From Acidobacteriota bacterium (GTDB lineage: Bacteria; Acidobacteriota; Terriglobia; UBA7540), in contig CADDZE010000043.1 of NCBI GenBank assembly GCA_902812465.1, forward strand, positions 1 through 32,071: a stretch of DNA of 32,071 nucleotides, read 5' to 3'. Within the stretch, counting starts at the first letter, position 1; every line of letters starts with the position of its first letter. Under the pieces are notes generated by a model that saw only the letters and a program-made list of their open reading frames with translations, had not been told where the DNA came from and ran no database searches. This document shows positions 1 through 8,690 of this stretch, piece after piece. The translations under genes were made by a program, and so were the position numbers.

Positions 1-479
1 GCGGGGGCCGAGGCTTGAACCGGCGCGGCGGCAGACGACGGAGCCGTGGCCGCTTGGCTCGAGGCCTCGCCGCTGGCTCGGCGCGTGGGGCGTGGTTTCT
101 TGCGTTGCGCCTCTGGCTGGGCGGGCGGTGCGGCCGCGGTGGTCGCCGCCGGAGCTGGCTGGGCCGCCTCAGGCGCTGGTGGCGGAGGCACTACGTTAAG
201 CTGGTCGATGACCTGTTTCACGCCGTTGGCCTGGGAGGCCAGCCGCTCCACCGCCGCCTTCTCGAGGTCGCTCTGCACCGTCCCGGTCAGCGTCACTACG
301 CCCTTCTGCGAATCCACGTGAATGTCGCGAGTCTTGAGTGTAGGGTCCTGAAACAGCCGCGCCTGAACGTCCGTCGCAATGCTCTTGTCGTCCGGCGCCT
401 GCTGCCGGTTGATCAGGTTGCACGCGCCGAGCAGCAGCGTGCAGGCAACGATTCCCACTACGCGCGAATGCCGATTCAT
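1..479 (-). CDS. BON-domain lipoprotein, partial (3' end outside window)
   Basis: The reading frame starts at ATG 479-477 and stays open to the left edge (159 codons), so the C-terminus is missing. Residues 1-20 are a lipoprotein signal peptide with lipobox LLGAC, so Cys20 is the expected lipidated residue. Residues about 30-97 fit a BON domain: the segment around VTLTGTV and the following helix rich in Ala/Glu, ending with GVKQVIDQLNVV, is the family pattern. From about residue 98 the chain becomes Pro/Ala-rich and then basic (RKKPRPTRR), a low-complexity tail. BON domains are thought to bind phospholipid or to sit in envelope-stress proteins such as OsmY; the role here is inferred only from that. 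The start is supported by a strong Shine-Dalgarno, AAGGAG, 5 bases before the ATG. A promoter lies about 100 bases upstream. Confidence 0.85.
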   Translation of the reverse strand, partial: MNRHSRVVGIVACTLLLGACNLINRQQAPDDKSIATDVQARLFQDPTLKTRDIHVDSQKGVVTLTGTVQSDLEKAAVERLASQANGVKQVIDQLNVVPPPPAPEAAQPAPAATTAAAPPAQPEAQRKKPRPTRRASGEASSQAATAPSSAAAPVQASAP

Positions 480-991
480 GATGTCTCCTTCCAAGCGGAT
501 CGGCCCACCATCATCTCGATGTTGGATTCCCCACAGAGAGGGTAGGATGCCACCCCCGCCAGGCGCGCTCCGCACCTCGTATCATAACCCGAAAAAAGAA
601 CGGCTGTTGACGCACTCTCAGGCCGGAGCCCGGCTGGCTAGCCGAGATAAGGGCGCGCAGGGCCCTTCCTGGGCCTTCCAGCGCGTTCGTCAATAGCGCA
701 CAGATGCGTTCTGCGCCCCGCCCGACCTCGACTTTTCAACGACTTTTCCGGTTCATTTGGGCAAACAATAGGGAGGACAGCACACCGCCGCGAACCAAGC
801 CTGCCACCCTTGATCCGACGTCGACAATGTCGACACCCTATACAGGAGCACGATGTGTGTGAATCATGGCTTCGAAGGCGGGAGAGCTGGGATGTGCGGC
901 TGCGAGAAGCGAGCTAGTGAAGGACCGCGCACCCTAAGGCGTCCCTTCCCCGCCTCACAGCCTATGGAGAAACGCCGTCAGGGTTCAATAG
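480..991. other. Intergenic region without a convincing gene
   Basis: Apart from the minus-strand promoter at 581-610 and the ribosome binding site next to 480, I see no gene or RNA here. Short open frames on both strands have no Shine-Dalgarno and look like random GC-rich sequence. One small dyad, GTCGAC-AAT-GTCGAC, lies near 822-836. Confidence 0.5.
581..610 (-). promoter_or_regulatory. Putative sigma-70 promoter of the BON lipoprotein gene
   Basis: On the minus strand TCAACA (610-605) and TATGAT (586-581) are separated by 18 bases. The -10 matches the consensus at 5 of 6 positions and the -35 at 4 of 6. Transcription would start near 574, giving a leader of about 95 bases before the ATG at 479. 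Found by eye, with no experimental support. Confidence 0.4.
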
Positions 992-1822
992 CTATTCAGC
1001 GGTGCGGAAGGTGTTCAGGGCACCTTGCCGATAGCCTTCGAGGTCAAGGGTGACAAAGTGAAAGCCCAGAGACTTGAAAATGGCGACGAACCGCTGAGCC
1101 ATCTCTGGCGAGAGGGCGCGGGGCAGTTCGTCCGGTGCGATTTCGAGGCGTACCAGCATGCCGTGGTGGCGTACGCGGAACTGGCGGAAACCGAAGGCGC
1201 GGAGCGCTTCCTCGCCCTTTTCTATCACCCGCAGGCGCTCCGGTGTCACCTCAATGCCGTAGGCGATGCGGGAAGCCAGGCAGGCGGAGGCAGGCCTATC
1301 CCACACAGCGATGCCGGCGCGCCGTGCCAGTTCGCGTATTTCCGCCTTGGTCAGGCCGGCGTCGAGCAGCGGGGTCAGGACGCGATGCTCGCGCGCCGCG
1401 CGCTGGCCGGGGCGCCAGTCCCCTTGGTCATCGAGGTTGACTCCATAGGCCACTGCAGCGAAGCCCCGGCTCGCGGCTAGCCGATCCAGTTGGTCGAACA
1501 GTTCGTCCTTGCAGAAGTAGCAGCGGTCCGGGCGGTTAGCGCGATAGGCGGGATTATCCAGCTCGCGGGTTTCGATGAACTCGTGCGGCAAGCCGAGCTG
1601 GCGAACGCACGCTTCCGCCTGCTGCCGGTCACGCGCGGAATAGCTGGGGCTGAGCGCGGTCACCGCTAACATGCGCTCGCCCAGCGCCCGGTGCGCGGCA
1701 TAGGCCAGGTAGGCCGAATCCACCCCGCCCGAGTACGCGACGAGCAGGGAGGGGAGGCCCCTTAAGGCAGTGCTGAGGTGCTGCGCTTTGGCCTCGAGAG
1801 TTTCCAGGGTGCCTGCTGCCAT
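992..1822 (-). CDS. larE: LarE-type ATP-dependent sulfur transferase (PP-loop)
   Basis: A 276-residue protein of the LarE family, which converts the pyridinium biscarboxylate precursor to the thiocarboxylated form in synthesis of the nickel-pincer nucleotide (NPN) of lactate racemase and related enzymes. The ATP-binding PP-loop SGGVDS is at residues 31-36. A CxxC in RCYFCK (Cys101, Cys104) and a third cysteine in ASACLASR (Cys181) are present. Known LarE proteins are either sacrificial single-cysteine types or three-cysteine types that bind a [4Fe-4S] cluster; the cysteine pattern here fits the latter. The open frame extends upstream to 2014, but that part overlaps the divergent peptidase gene and has no family character. 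I chose ATG 1822, with an upstream GGAGA; ATG 1831 is possible. No larB, larC or larA is in the window. A general PP-loop sulfurtransferase of unknown substrate is the alternative. Confidence 0.82.
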   Translation of the reverse strand: MAAGTLETLEAKAQHLSTALRGLPSLLVAYSGGVDSAYLAYAAHRALGERMLAVTALSPSYSARDRQQAEACVRQLGLPHEFIETRELDNPAYRANRPDRCYFCKDELFDQLDRLAASRGFAAVAYGVNLDDQGDWRPGQRAAREHRVLTPLLDAGLTKAEIRELARRAGIAVWDRPASACLASRIAYGIEVTPERLRVIEKGEEALRAFGFRQFRVRHHGMLVRLEIAPDELPRALSPEMAQRFVAIFKSLGFHFVTLDLEGYRQGALNTFRTAE

Positions 1823-1885
1823 GTCTCCCATTCTCCGCCCACACCATTGACCGCCGCAAGTGCGGCTGTTTATTCTGAGCCGGCG

Positions 1886-2980
1886 ATGGGCCTCGGCGAA
1901 GGTCGATGCAACGTTCTGGCCTTGAGCATCCTGCTGGGAGCTTGGCTGGCGCCACCCGCGCTGGCTTCCGTCAGGATCACGCCTGACCCTCGAATCCTGC
2001 CCCTGGCGCGGCAAGTACTGCAGACGCTGCGGTCGACTCCTTTAGGGCAGACGGCGCCTGCGCTCCTTAACCAGGTCGTTATCGTCAACGGCGCACCGAA
2101 TGCGATCCTGCTGGCCAACGGCGTGCTGGAAGTTACTGCTAGCCTGGCGCTGGTCCTGCGCCTCGACCGGGGCGTGTGGGCGGCGGCGCTGGCCCATGAG
2201 CTGGGACACGCCATCGAAGGCCGGCCGGAAGCGTGGCGAGCCTTCCGCGAAGCGCTACGCCAAGAGTACGCCCAAGCCCGCGGATCGTCGGCCCACCCCT
2301 CGCCGCTTGACGCCCTGCTCGACCGCCTGGACCACGGCTGGTCAGGGTCGCGGCAGAGCCAGGACCGCGAGTTGGTGGCAGACGTCATCGGCTTACTGCT
2401 GATGGCGGAGGCCGGATACCAGCCGGAATTCTCCGCCATTCTTGATCAGCGGATGCGCGCCTGTTGCGGCGATTCGCCGCGGCTGATTGCTCTCCTGGCC
2501 GCTCATCCGCGCTGGTCGACGCGCGAGGGGCGGACGCGAGCGTTCTTCGACGTGGCGGAGACCCTCTTTCGCTGGCGATATCCGGACGCTGCCCGTTCGC
2601 CGGGGGGAATGCCGCCGCCCGAAGGCCGGATCACCGCCCTGCGAGCAGCGCCGGACGAACGTGATTTGGTGCTCGAGGTCTCCTACGAAATTCAGAACCC
2701 CGCCCATCAGCCCCTGCGCCTGGCGGCTGTGCTTCTGGATCGAAACGGTCGACACGTCGCCACCGATCTCGCCCCGTATCGCTCGGTCGATGGATCGCTG
2801 GTCGTGTACGCCGATCTACCGGCTCCCCCGCCTCACGCCCGCCGCTCGGCATCGGCCGCGCTGCGCATTCCATGGCAAGCTGTTTCCTCAGGGGAGCCGC
2901 GGCTTCGGGCGGTCGTCTTCCTGCTGGCGGGTGAGGACAGCCTCGACCGGTGGACTGTCCGCGTACACCCGCCCCGGTGA
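1886..2980 (+). CDS. Secreted M48-family zinc metallopeptidase
   Basis: A 364-residue protein starting at ATG 1886. An N-terminal signal peptide (hydrophobic stretch about residues 10-26, likely cleavage after ALA near residue 28) points to export. The zinc motif HELGH is at residues 104-108, and the third ligand glutamate with the family's AD pair is in RELVADVIG (Glu152, Asp156). Spacing and flanking helices match M48 peptidases such as BepA/LoiP-like periplasmic proteases. Residues from about 230 onward form a separate C-terminal part without a domain I recognise. The frame is open further upstream (to 1778), but those codons lie inside larE on the other strand and would precede the signal peptide. 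The gene diverges from larE with about 63 bases between starts, so the two promoters must overlap. It ends 13 bases from the end of gyrA (convergent). Substrate unknown. Confidence 0.85.
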   Translation: MGLGEGRCNVLALSILLGAWLAPPALASVRITPDPRILPLARQVLQTLRSTPLGQTAPALLNQVVIVNGAPNAILLANGVLEVTASLALVLRLDRGVWAAALAHELGHAIEGRPEAWRAFREALRQEYAQARGSSAHPSPLDALLDRLDHGWSGSRQSQDRELVADVIGLLLMAEAGYQPEFSAILDQRMRACCGDSPRLIALLAAHPRWSTREGRTRAFFDVAETLFRWRYPDAARSPGGMPPPEGRITALRAAPDERDLVLEVSYEIQNPAHQPLRLAAVLLDRNGRHVATDLAPYRSVDGSLVVYADLPAPPPHARRSASAALRIPWQAVSSGEPRLRAVVFLLAGEDSLDRWTVRVHPPR

Positions 2981-2993
2981 TCGCTCCGCAGCG

Positions 2994-5510
2994 TTACTGG
3001 ATAAGCGTACCCTGGGCGGGCGTGGTGCCCCCGTTGCCCTCCTCGACCAGGCAAGCGGCAGCCACCAGATCGCCTTCCTCGAGCGTGATCAGCCGCACAC
3101 CCTGCGCCGAGCGGCCGCACTCGCGAATCTCGCTCGAATCCAACCGCGTGATCTTGCCCTGCTGCGTGATCAGCATCACTTCGGAGTCCTCCGTGACGCT
3201 AAGCACGCTCACCACCTTGCCATTGCGCTCCGTGGTTTTCACATTGATCACGCCCTTGCCGGCGCGGGACTGCAGACGGTACTCGGTGATGGGCGTGCGC
3301 TTGCCGTACCCTTTCTCCGTCACGGTGAGAATCAGTTCCTTCTCGCCGACAATCTGCATGCCCACAATGGAGTCGCCCTGATCGAGGTCCATGGCGCGGA
3401 CACCAAACGCCTGCCGGCCCATATCGCGCACGTCGCTTTCCGGGAAGCGGATGGCCATGCCCTCGCGGGTCGCCAGGAAGATGGTGTCGCGGCCCGAGGT
3501 CAGCTTGGCGGCAATCAACTCGTCGCCCTCCTCGATCTTCATAGCAATGATGCCGCGCGAGTTAGGATTGGCGAACTCGGCCAAGCGCGTCTTCTTGATG
3601 AGGCCGTGTTTCGTGACCAACGTCACGTAACCCTCGGCGGCATAGGTCTCGCCGTTCATCGTCACGTCCTTAGGCTCGTCGGGCAATTCTTTTACGGCCA
3701 CGACCGCCGCCACCTTCTCATCTTTCGCCAAGTTCACCAAGTTCAAGATGTGCTTGCCTTTGCCAGCCGCACCCACATCGGGAATTTCGTACACCTTCAG
3801 CCAATAGAGCTTGCCCGTATTGGTGAAGACGAGGATGTAGCTATGGGTGGAAGCAATGAAGAGGTGCTCGACGAAATCTTCCTCGCGCGTCTTCATGCCC
3901 ATGCGCCCCTTGCCGCCGCGTCCCTGCTGGCGATAAGTGGAAAGCGGCGTGCGCTTGAGGTAGCCCGAGTGTGAGACGGTGATGACCACATCCTCGACGG
4001 CAATCAGATCCTCCAGCTTGATTTCCGCCTGCTCCTCGATGATTTCGGTGCGGCGCGCATCGCCGAACTCCTTCTGAACCGCCCGCAACTCTTCCACGAT
4101 CACCTTGCGCAGCGCCTTCTCGCTGGCCAGAATTTCCTGGTACTCGGCGATCTTTTTCTGGAGCGCCTCGTACTCCTCTTGAATCTTGGTCCGTTCCAGG
4201 GCCGTAAGGCGTTGCAGTTGCAGCTCCAGGATGGCTTGCGCCTGGCGGTCGGTGAAGCCGAAGCGTGTCATCAGGCCTTCACGCGCTTCCTTGGGCGACG
4301 GCGAGCTGCGGATCAGCTTGATGACGGCGTCGAGGTTTTGCAGCGCCTGGAGGAAGCCCTGCAGAAGGTGGGCGCGCTCTTCGGCCTTGCGCAGGTCGTA
4401 GGCCGTGCGTCGGCGGACCACGTTGACGCGGTGCTCGATAAAGAGCTGCAGGGCCTCGATCAGCGACAGGGTGCGGGGCTGGCCGTTGACGATGGCCAGC
4501 ATAATCATGCCAAAGTTTTCCTGCAGCTGGGTGTGTTTGTACAGGTTGTTCAGGATGACCTCGGGCTGCTCGCCCCGCTTGAGCTCGATCACCACCCGAT
4601 AGCCCTCGCGGTCGGATTCATCGCGCACATCGGCGATGCCCTCGATCTTCTTCTCCTGCACCAGCTCGGCAATGCGCTTGATGAGGTGGGCCTTGTTCAC
4701 CTGATAGGGAATTTCCGTGATGACGATTTGCTGCTTCTCCTTGGTCGGCCGCTCGATGGCCGCCTTGGCCCGCATGGTGAACTGGCCGCGGCCGGTGGCG
4801 TAGGCCGCCTTGATGCCGCTGCGCCCGTAGATGTATCCGCCCGTGGGGAAGTCGGGGCCGGGAACCAGGGCCAGCACTTCCTCCAAGGTAGCGCCGGGCT
4901 TGTTGACCAGCAAAATGCAGGCCTCGATGATTTCTGTAAGGTTATGAGGCGGAATTTTGGTGGCCATGCCAACGGCGATGCCTTCGGAGCCATTGATGAG
5001 CAGGTTCGGCACCTGGGCGGGAAGCACCACGGGCTCCTGGAGACTTTCATCGAAGTTGGGAACGAAATCGACAGTCTCCTTCTCAATGTCGGCCAGCATG
5101 GCTTCGGCGATGCGCGACAGGCGCGCCTCCGTGTAGCGCATGGCCGCTGGCGGGTCGTCATCAATGGAGCCGAAATTCCCCTGACCATCGATCAAGGGGT
5201 ACCGCATATTGAAATCTTGGGCCAGGCGCACTAGCGCATCGTAGACCGGTGCGTCGCCATGGGGGTGATACTTGCCCAGCACCTCGCCGACGATCTTGGC
5301 GCACTTGCGGTAAGGCTTGGTGGACGTGAGTCCCAGTTCGTACATACCGTAGAGAATGCGGCGATGGACGGGTTTCAGCCCGTCACGCACGTCGGGCAGC
5401 GCGCGCCCGATGATCACGCTCATGGCGTAATCGAGGTAGGAAGCGCGCATCTCGTCTTCGATGTTGACGGGTATGTACCGCGTTGGGGGAATTAGCTCCT
5501 GGTCACCCAT
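2994..5510 (-). CDS. gyrA: DNA gyrase subunit A
   Basis: An 838-residue type IIA topoisomerase A subunit, normal length for GyrA. With GyrB it introduces negative supercoils using ATP. The N-terminal breakage-reunion domain is intact: the catalytic tyrosine is Tyr126 in AAMRYTEAR, and the quinolone-determining region reads [10 protein letters not shown] (82-91). The C-terminal beta-pinwheel starts near residue 500 and carries a GyrA box QGRGGKG (529-535), which marks it as gyrase rather than topoisomerase IV. The residue matching E. coli Ser83 is Ala87; the acidic position matching Asp87 is kept (Asp91). The start at ATG 5510 is supported by conserved sequence from about residue 10 ([11 protein letters not shown]) and by AAAGG upstream. 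gyrB is not adjacent; a 640-bp gap lies upstream. Confidence 0.97.
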   Translation of the reverse strand: MGDQELIPPTRYIPVNIEDEMRASYLDYAMSVIIGRALPDVRDGLKPVHRRILYGMYELGLTSTKPYRKCAKIVGEVLGKYHPHGDAPVYDALVRLAQDFNMRYPLIDGQGNFGSIDDDPPAAMRYTEARLSRIAEAMLADIEKETVDFVPNFDESLQEPVVLPAQVPNLLINGSEGIAVGMATKIPPHNLTEIIEACILLVNKPGATLEEVLALVPGPDFPTGGYIYGRSGIKAAYATGRGQFTMRAKAAIERPTKEKQQIVITEIPYQVNKAHLIKRIAELVQEKKIEGIADVRDESDREGYRVVIELKRGEQPEVILNNLYKHTQLQENFGMIMLAIVNGQPRTLSLIEALQLFIEHRVNVVRRRTAYDLRKAEERAHLLQGFLQALQNLDAVIKLIRSSPSPKEAREGLMTRFGFTDRQAQAILELQLQRLTALERTKIQEEYEALQKKIAEYQEILASEKALRKVIVEELRAVQKEFGDARRTEIIEEQAEIKLEDLIAVEDVVITVSHSGYLKRTPLSTYRQQGRGGKGRMGMKTREEDFVEHLFIASTHSYILVFTNTGKLYWLKVYEIPDVGAAGKGKHILNLVNLAKDEKVAAVVAVKELPDEPKDVTMNGETYAAEGYVTLVTKHGLIKKTRLAEFANPNSRGIIAMKIEEGDELIAAKLTSGRDTIFLATREGMAIRFPESDVRDMGRQAFGVRAMDLDQGDSIVGMQIVGEKELILTVTEKGYGKRTPITEYRLQSRAGKGVINVKTTERNGKVVSVLSVTEDSEVMLITQQGKITRLDSSEIRECGRSAQGVRLITLEEGDLVAAACLVEEGNGGTTPAQGTLIQ

Positions 5511-5736
5511 ACATCGTCAGCCTTTCTTCCTCTGGTTTGATTACAGATCCTCAGGCGCCACTCGGACACGAAACTACCCCATGCTTGCCGCTTCGCGTCG
5601 CCACGCTCTGCGGCCGCGCCAGCGAAGGGGTCGCGGCCCGGTGCACCCCTAGCCCTCAAACGACGGTGTCGCAAATCAGCAAGCGTGCCGGAACCTTCGA
5701 ATGCAGCGCAGCCCGGCGACACTGAGCCGCCACCTG

Positions 5737-5759
5737 GGGTTATCCTAACCCTGGCCAGG
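5737..5759. repeat. Two abutting inverted repeats
   Basis: GGGTTA-TCC-TAACCC (5737-5751) is a perfect 6-bp dyad with a 3-base centre. It runs directly into the 10-base palindrome CCTGGCCAGG (5750-5759). They lie about 230 bases upstream of the gyrA start. No T-tract follows on either strand, so a terminator is unlikely; an operator or structured leader is possible. Confidence 0.45.
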
Positions 5760-5833
5760 TCGTGAACATGGTTGCTCAACGCGAACGTCCAGTGACGAAA
5801 GAAGCGCGAGGCAACAGCCTCGGCGTGGCAACG

Positions 5834-5863
5834 GTACCCAAAAGGGTACACTTCGAAGTATAC
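5834..5863. repeat. Two overlapping inverted repeats
   Basis: GTACCC-AAAA-GGGTAC (5834-5849) is a perfect 6-bp stem with a 4-base loop. Its right arm is reused by GTACACTTCGAAGTATAC (5846-5863), an 18-base near-palindrome with one mismatched pair around a perfect ACTTCGAAGT core. The shared arm would make the two structures mutually exclusive in RNA. Function unknown. Confidence 0.5.
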
Positions 5864-6048
5864 ACTCGGCCGGGCTAAGCGCCAACGGTCTGCAGGATGG
5901 ATTCCGTTTCTCGAGGGCGGCTCTTCCCCGAAGCAGCAACTGCCCGGCGTTTTCCGGCCCAGCCCCTTGGTGAATTCCCTGATCCGGCATGCACGACGCA
6001 CTGTTCTCCGGACGCATCCAATTAAGAGCTGATCAGGTAGAGGCCGAG

Positions 6049-6078
6049 GGCTAGCAGCTAGCCTTGGTTCCAGGAACC
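6049..6078. repeat. Tandem odd-centred perfect dyads upstream of the secreted protein gene
   Basis: GGCTAGC-A-GCTAGCC (6049-6063) and GGTTCC-A-GGAACC (6066-6078) are both perfect, both have a single A at the centre, and lie 2 bases apart with centres 16 bases apart. They are followed by an AT-rich TATATTAGA and lie about 75-100 bases before the start at 6151. The arrangement resembles paired operator half-sites, but no regulator is known. Confidence 0.5.
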
Positions 6079-6150
6079 CGATATATTAGAGAGTAACAGC
6101 CAGCGGCCCATGCTTCCGCCGTTCGCACCGTCCCTGGGAGAGCACGGACG

Positions 6151-8595
6151 TTGAGGAGATATCACGCTCTGAAGGCGCTCTTCGCGCTGGTAATTTTAAG
6201 CAGCCTCGCCCGGTCGAGCGGCCCGACATTCGACCTGGACGGGCCACCCATCGAAATCAGGGTGAATCGCGGGGGCGAGTCGCTTCCCATCGGCGAGGTC
6301 CCCAACCTCCTCCCGGGCGACCGTGTCTGGTTGCATCCGGATCTTCCCCAAGGCCAGTCCGTGCACTACCTGCTGATTGCAGCCTTCCTGCGCGGGCCCA
6401 CGAATCCGCCGCCGGAAAGCTGGTTCACCAAGGCGGAGACTTGGAGCAAAGATGTACGCGAAGAGGGGATTACGGTAACTGTGCCCGCGTGTGCGGAGCA
6501 GGCGCTGATCTTCCTGGCTCCCGCCACGGGGGGTGACTTTAGCACCCTGCGCAACGCCGTCCGCGGCCGGCCGGGAGCTTTCGTACGCGCCGTCCAGGAG
6601 CTGAACCAAGCCAGCCTCGACCGCCTGCGTCTGGAAAAGTATCTCTCCAGCATCGAGGAAGCCTCTGAGAACGATCCTGGCGCCCTGCACGAGCGTTCGA
6701 CGATGCTGGCGCGCAGCCTCAACCTGAAGCTGAATCAGGCCTGCTTCGATAAGCCCTCGCCGCAGCAGTTGCCCTGCTTGCTGCAGCAGGACCCCGCCGA
6801 CCTGGTGCTCAATGACGGTCACAGCCAATCGCTGGTGGCGGCGCTGACCACCGGTCCTTCTGCGGACCTGATTGGAGCGGTCACCTCCACCCCGGTGGCA
6901 GGCAACGGATATTACAGCATCTACCTGGGCGTGATCTTTGACTTGGCTCACCTCATGGACAACCTGCACACCGCCCAGTACCAGTACCTGGCTGCTCTCG
7001 GCCTTCCGGACAAGGACCGCCTGAACCTCAAGTTGAATACCCCTCCCTCGTTTCACAACCCTAAATCCGTGCTGGTCATTGCCCTGCCTGCCATCCAACG
7101 CGCCAAGCTACCTCCGCTTCGCGCCGTGGATCCCAACCGGGTCTACTGCCTGGAGCAGCGCCAGCTGGTCCTGCCGGCCCACGGGGCTCCTTTGGTCTTC
7201 GCCACCAACTTTGCCCATGACTTTCGGCTTCACCTTCAGGGAAAGACGGGCAAGAGCGTTGATCTCCCTGCCTTCCCGGACGCAGAACGAGGGGGATTCG
7301 TGATCGATACGGAGATGCTCAAGCCCGCGAACCTGGACATGGTGCTCGAAGGAACCTTACACGGCTATTGGGGATTTGATCCTTACACCGGACCCACCTT
7401 TCACCTCCGGAACGCACACCCGGTCAAGTGGACGATTCCGTCGCAAGAGCAGAAGGCGTTGGTGGTGGGCCGCGTGGACACCCTCCACCTGGAGTCCGAA
7501 GAGGCCTGCTGCACGGAGAAGGTCGCGCTGAAGGACAGTCAAGGAAAGGAGTTCAACGCCGTCTGGAAGTTGTTGAAACCCAACCAACTGGAGGTCCAAT
7601 TTCCCCTTCAGGAGGCGGCGCCCGGGCCGGCCATCCTGCTCTTGAGGCAAGCCGGACTCGACACCCCGGATACGGTGCCCGTCGTTGCCTATGCGGAAGC
7701 GGCGCGGCTGGACCGTTTCGCGATCCACGCTGGCGACCACGAAGGCGTGCTGGAGGGCGCCCGGCTGGATGAGGTGGCCAGCCTCGACTTAGCGGGTCTT
7801 CATTTCACTCCCGGCGAGCTCAGGCATTCCGGCGACAACGACGAGCTAGCGATGTCCGCCGAAGAGTCGAGCGCTGGCGGTCTGCAGCCTGGGGCGAAGC
7901 TCATGGCGCACGTGCCCCTGCGCGACGGGCGCACTCTAGAATTGCCGGTCACCGTCCAGGCGCCACGCCCTAGGGTTACCCTGATCGCCAAGAGTGTCCA
8001 AGCGGACTCGGAAGCCGCTGCGATTCATCTCGGCAGCCCGGACGAGCTCCCCCTCGGCGCCCAGCTCACTTTCGTTTTTAGGAGTGATCTCCCGGAGGCA
8101 TTTCCCAAGACGGAAAAGATCGAAGTGGCGAGCGCCGACGAGTCGGCCGTCCTAAGCATCGCCAAGGGCACCCTAACCCTCCAGGACTGGCAAACCGTCG
8201 TGGCGGTGCTGGATCCGCTCAAAAGCTTGGGACCCTCCGCCTTTGGTCCGCTGCGATTTCGGCCTGTGGCACCTGACGGAACGCCGGGAGACTGGCAACC
8301 CCTGGCGACTCTGGTGCGCGTCCCCACGCTGAAAGAAGTCCGCTGCCCCTCCGACCCCAGCGCGGCCTGCAAACTTAGCGGAACGAACCTCTTCCTCCTC
8401 GACTCGGTGGCTGCAGATCCCGACTTCGTTCACTTCGTCTCCGTGCCCAGAGGGTTTGTTGACACGGCGCTGGATATACCGCGTCCCAGCGGCAAGGTGC
8501 TGTACTTCAGGCTGCGAGACGATCCGTCGGCCGTGAACTCCGTGACCCTTCCGCTCCCCGCCGAGTTGAAGCAAGAAGCTGGATCGTCGAACTGA
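6151..8595 (+). CDS. Secreted protein of unknown function, 814 aa
   Basis: I do not recognise this family. The start is a TTG at 6151, with GGGAG ending 10 bases before it; there is no in-frame ATG near the N-terminus, and the first 22 residues form a signal peptide (basic MRRYHALK, then a hydrophobic stretch). No transmembrane segment follows, so it is probably periplasmic or exported. Residues about 25-350 are mixed, with a helical, Leu/Gln-rich part near 140-240. From about 390 to the end the sequence looks like successive beta-sandwich modules, with short strands, turns with Gly/Pro/Asp and no catalytic signature. Cysteines occur in small groups (a CC pair near residue 452, and CPSDPSAAC near the C-terminus), which suggests disulfides. 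Coding character and length argue that it is a real gene. Possible roles such as surface binding or scaffold are guesses. Confidence 0.8.
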   Translation: MRRYHALKALFALVILSSLARSSGPTFDLDGPPIEIRVNRGGESLPIGEVPNLLPGDRVWLHPDLPQGQSVHYLLIAAFLRGPTNPPPESWFTKAETWSKDVREEGITVTVPACAEQALIFLAPATGGDFSTLRNAVRGRPGAFVRAVQELNQASLDRLRLEKYLSSIEEASENDPGALHERSTMLARSLNLKLNQACFDKPSPQQLPCLLQQDPADLVLNDGHSQSLVAALTTGPSADLIGAVTSTPVAGNGYYSIYLGVIFDLAHLMDNLHTAQYQYLAALGLPDKDRLNLKLNTPPSFHNPKSVLVIALPAIQRAKLPPLRAVDPNRVYCLEQRQLVLPAHGAPLVFATNFAHDFRLHLQGKTGKSVDLPAFPDAERGGFVIDTEMLKPANLDMVLEGTLHGYWGFDPYTGPTFHLRNAHPVKWTIPSQEQKALVVGRVDTLHLESEEACCTEKVALKDSQGKEFNAVWKLLKPNQLEVQFPLQEAAPGPAILLLRQAGLDTPDTVPVVAYAEAARLDRFAIHAGDHEGVLEGARLDEVASLDLAGLHFTPGELRHSGDNDELAMSAEESSAGGLQPGAKLMAHVPLRDGRTLELPVTVQAPRPRVTLIAKSVQADSEAAAIHLGSPDELPLGAQLTFVFRSDLPEAFPKTEKIEVASADESAVLSIAKGTLTLQDWQTVVAVLDPLKSLGPSAFGPLRFRPVAPDGTPGDWQPLATLVRVPTLKEVRCPSDPSAACKLSGTNLFLLDSVAADPDFVHFVSVPRGFVDTALDIPRPSGKVLYFRLRDDPSAVNSVTLPLPAELKQEAGSSN

Positions 8596-8690
8596 GACTG
8601 GCCTTCGGGCCGCTTCCGAGACCAGCACGGCAATTGGCCCAACGCCATCTGACGCAGCAGGTGCGGAGGAACGTAAAGAGGCCGCAGTCA

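Larger units (their letters stand above)
5511..6150. other. Dyad-rich intergenic region between gyrA and the 814-aa secreted protein
   Basis: This 640-bp gap separates two divergent genes and holds no gene I can support. It has at least six perfect or near-perfect inverted repeats, listed separately, clustered in 5737-5863 and 6049-6078. A 36-codon frame at 5768-5878 (+) has only a weak ribosome site and no recognisable product. Minus-strand open frames of 90-169 codons run through the region but have neither ribosome sites nor family-like sequence. Confidence 0.5.

Noticed and set aside
822-840. GTCGAC-AAT-GTCGAC dyad as an operator
   Set aside because: GTCGAC is itself palindromic and common in GC-rich DNA, and no promoter lies next to it.
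2487-3974. 495-codon plus-strand frame across the M48 gene end and gyrA
   Set aside because: It spans two identified genes in other frames, with no family-like sequence.
4179-5234. 351-codon plus-strand frame inside gyrA
   Set aside because: It is the antisense shadow of a clearly identified gyrA; long antisense frames are expected at this GC content.
5768-5878. 36-codon frame ending in RVHFEVYTRPG, plus strand
   Set aside because: Weak ribosome site, no known family, and much of it overlaps the dyads at 5834-5863.
5492-6017. Minus-strand open frames of 90 and 169 codons upstream of gyrA
   Set aside because: No ribosome sites, Arg/Gly/Pro-rich random-looking translation typical of GC-rich noncoding frames.
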